From the NCBI GenBank assembly GCA_052161605.1, contig CP197409.1: 64,000 bases of DNA; one strand, written 5' to 3'. The position numbers and the translations under genes are program-made. The notes below the pieces were generated by a model. The model searched no databases, was not told the DNA's origin, and saw only the letters and a program-made list of their open reading frames with translations. This document shows, piece by piece, positions 63,330-64,000 of this stretch (within the stretch, counting starts at the first letter, position 1; each line of letters starts with the position of its first letter). This DNA is from JBKCUI01 sp052161605 (GTDB lineage: Bacteria; Planctomycetota; Planctomycetia; Pirellulales; Pirellulaceae).

Positions 63330-63440
63330 CTCACCAAAACGTTTCGGGCGTTCTAAGTACCAAATGATCAGCGATTTCCATTTGCCGCCGACGACTTCGA
63401 GGGCAGCTTCCAGACCGCAACGAAATGTTCTCTCAGGCAT
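63093..63440 (-). pseudogene. HxlR-family regulator gene, 3'-truncated
   Basis: The first 66 codons are a good HxlR protein (CGLEAALEVVGGKWKSLIIW, VSGISEKMLIQQLRDLERDG, VVARK). After Lys66 (63243-63245) the family sequence, which should continue into the wing, is lost, and the frame runs through antisense cupin sequence to 63093. The product would lack the wing and C-terminal helix, so DNA binding and dimerisation are doubtful. Confidence 0.65.
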
Positions 63441-63486
63441 CGAACGAATCCTTAATTAATTCACTATGAGGCACTAACCATTTGGT

Positions 63487-63528
63487 AAGTACTTGTTGCC
63501 GCGATAGTGTAGCAGTAAGGTTAGTACT
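63487..63528. promoter_or_regulatory. Two AGTACT-centred dyads, candidate operator
   Basis: AAGTACTT (63487-63494) and TTAGTACTCA (core 63523-63528) are 35 bp apart between the truncated HxlR gene and the SDR gene. Their spacing and position suit binding by an HxlR-type dimer. Confidence 0.35.
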
Positions 63529-63560
63529 CATGCAGTTTATATTTCAAGAAAGGAAGACTT

Positions 63561-64000
63561 ATGTCTAACGCAACTTGTTTGATCATCGGCTATGGACCAG
63601 GGGTCGGTCATGGAATTGCCGCCGCTTTTGGAAAAGCGGGCTACGATTTGATTCTGTGCTCCAGGAATCCCAAAAAACATGCTTCGGCAATAGCGGAGCT
63701 GACGAAAAAGGGAATTGAAGTTCAGGTCGAGTCGTTGAATGCGGCCGATACGGCAAGCATTGGAATCTCGGTCGCAAGGTGGGCCGATACCGCAAACATT
63801 GAAGTGCTTGCTTACAACGCGGTCGTGCCGACGTTTATGCAGCCGACACAACTCGATCCAGAGCAAACGGTTATGGACTTGCGGATCAACGTGGTCGGGG
63901 CATTGGCTGCAACGAAGGCCGTTTTGCCGGCGATGAAGTCTGGCGGCAAGGGATGTATACTTTTCACAGGTGGCGGCTGGGCATACTATCCTTGGGATCA
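63561..64000 (+). CDS. Short-chain dehydrogenase/reductase (partial, runs off the right edge)
   Basis: The frame from ATG at 63561 stays open to the window end (146 codons). MSNATCLIIGYGPGVGHGIA carries a variant Gly-rich nucleotide-binding loop (GxGxGxG-like), then LCSRNPKKH, LAYNAVVPTF in place of NNAG, and the start of the active-site strand GGKGCILFTGGGWAYYP. GGAAG lies seven bases upstream. The atypical SDR form resembles those linked with HxlR regulators. Confidence 0.88.
   Translation, partial: MSNATCLIIGYGPGVGHGIAAAFGKAGYDLILCSRNPKKHASAIAELTKKGIEVQVESLNAADTASIGISVARWADTANIEVLAYNAVVPTFMQPTQLDPEQTVMDLRINVVGALAATKAVLPAMKSGGKGCILFTGGGWAYYPWD

Overview
The window looks like chromosome of a planctomycete, most likely near the Pirellulaceae. 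Grounds are a DUF1559 prepilin-like protein with the H-X9-DG tail, a very long multi-N-domain secretin, an alternative complex III plus caa3 oxidase operon, a pseudokinase with a membrane anchor, and many lipoproteins and small membrane proteins that resemble only planctomycete families. No rRNA, tRNA, CRISPR array or complete insertion sequence was seen. The assignment is by eye; no database was searched.

Layout. (1) 1-5700, accessory: a giant minus-strand HIT - phospholipase-D - DEVH helicase - S24/LexA-like fusion that runs off the left edge, a divergent TPR gene and a GIY-YIG remnant. (2) 5.8-10.2 kb: a three-gene ABC export operon. (3) 10.2-11.9 kb: a PepSY membrane protein and an aldolase of the DapA superfamily. 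(4) 12.5-26.9 kb: a respiratory operon on the plus strand with ActA, ActB, ActC, a fused ActD-ActE, ActF, a small membrane protein, Sco, CoxB with a fused cytochrome c, an A2-type CoxA, an enlarged CoxC, CoxD and a SPOUT methyltransferase. Together these pass electrons from quinol to oxygen without a bc1 complex. (5) 27-32.6 kb: a secretin, a lipoprotein and a glycine-rich BON protein. (6) 33-44 kb, minus strand: RsmF-like methyltransferase, TPR protein, GGCT-like enzyme, a composite lipoprotein, a pseudokinase, a nucleoside hydrolase and a membrane protein, with REP-like hairpin repeats between some of them. (7) 44.2-51.5 kb: a GNAT protein, the sulfate ABC importer operon (sbp-cysT-cysW-cysA) and a divergent sigma-54 activator. 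(8) 51.5-60.1 kb: small genes, hydrolases, gene remnants and a DUF1559 protein with a strong sigma-54-type promoter. (9) 60.3-64 kb: an SDR/HxlR/isochorismatase cluster of the redox or electrophile-stress kind, containing two genes truncated at a shared deletion scar.

The most unusual items are the HIT-PLD-helicase-S24 fusion, the fully degraded kinase, the proposed sigma-54 control of sulfate uptake, and the cupin/HxlR deletion scar.
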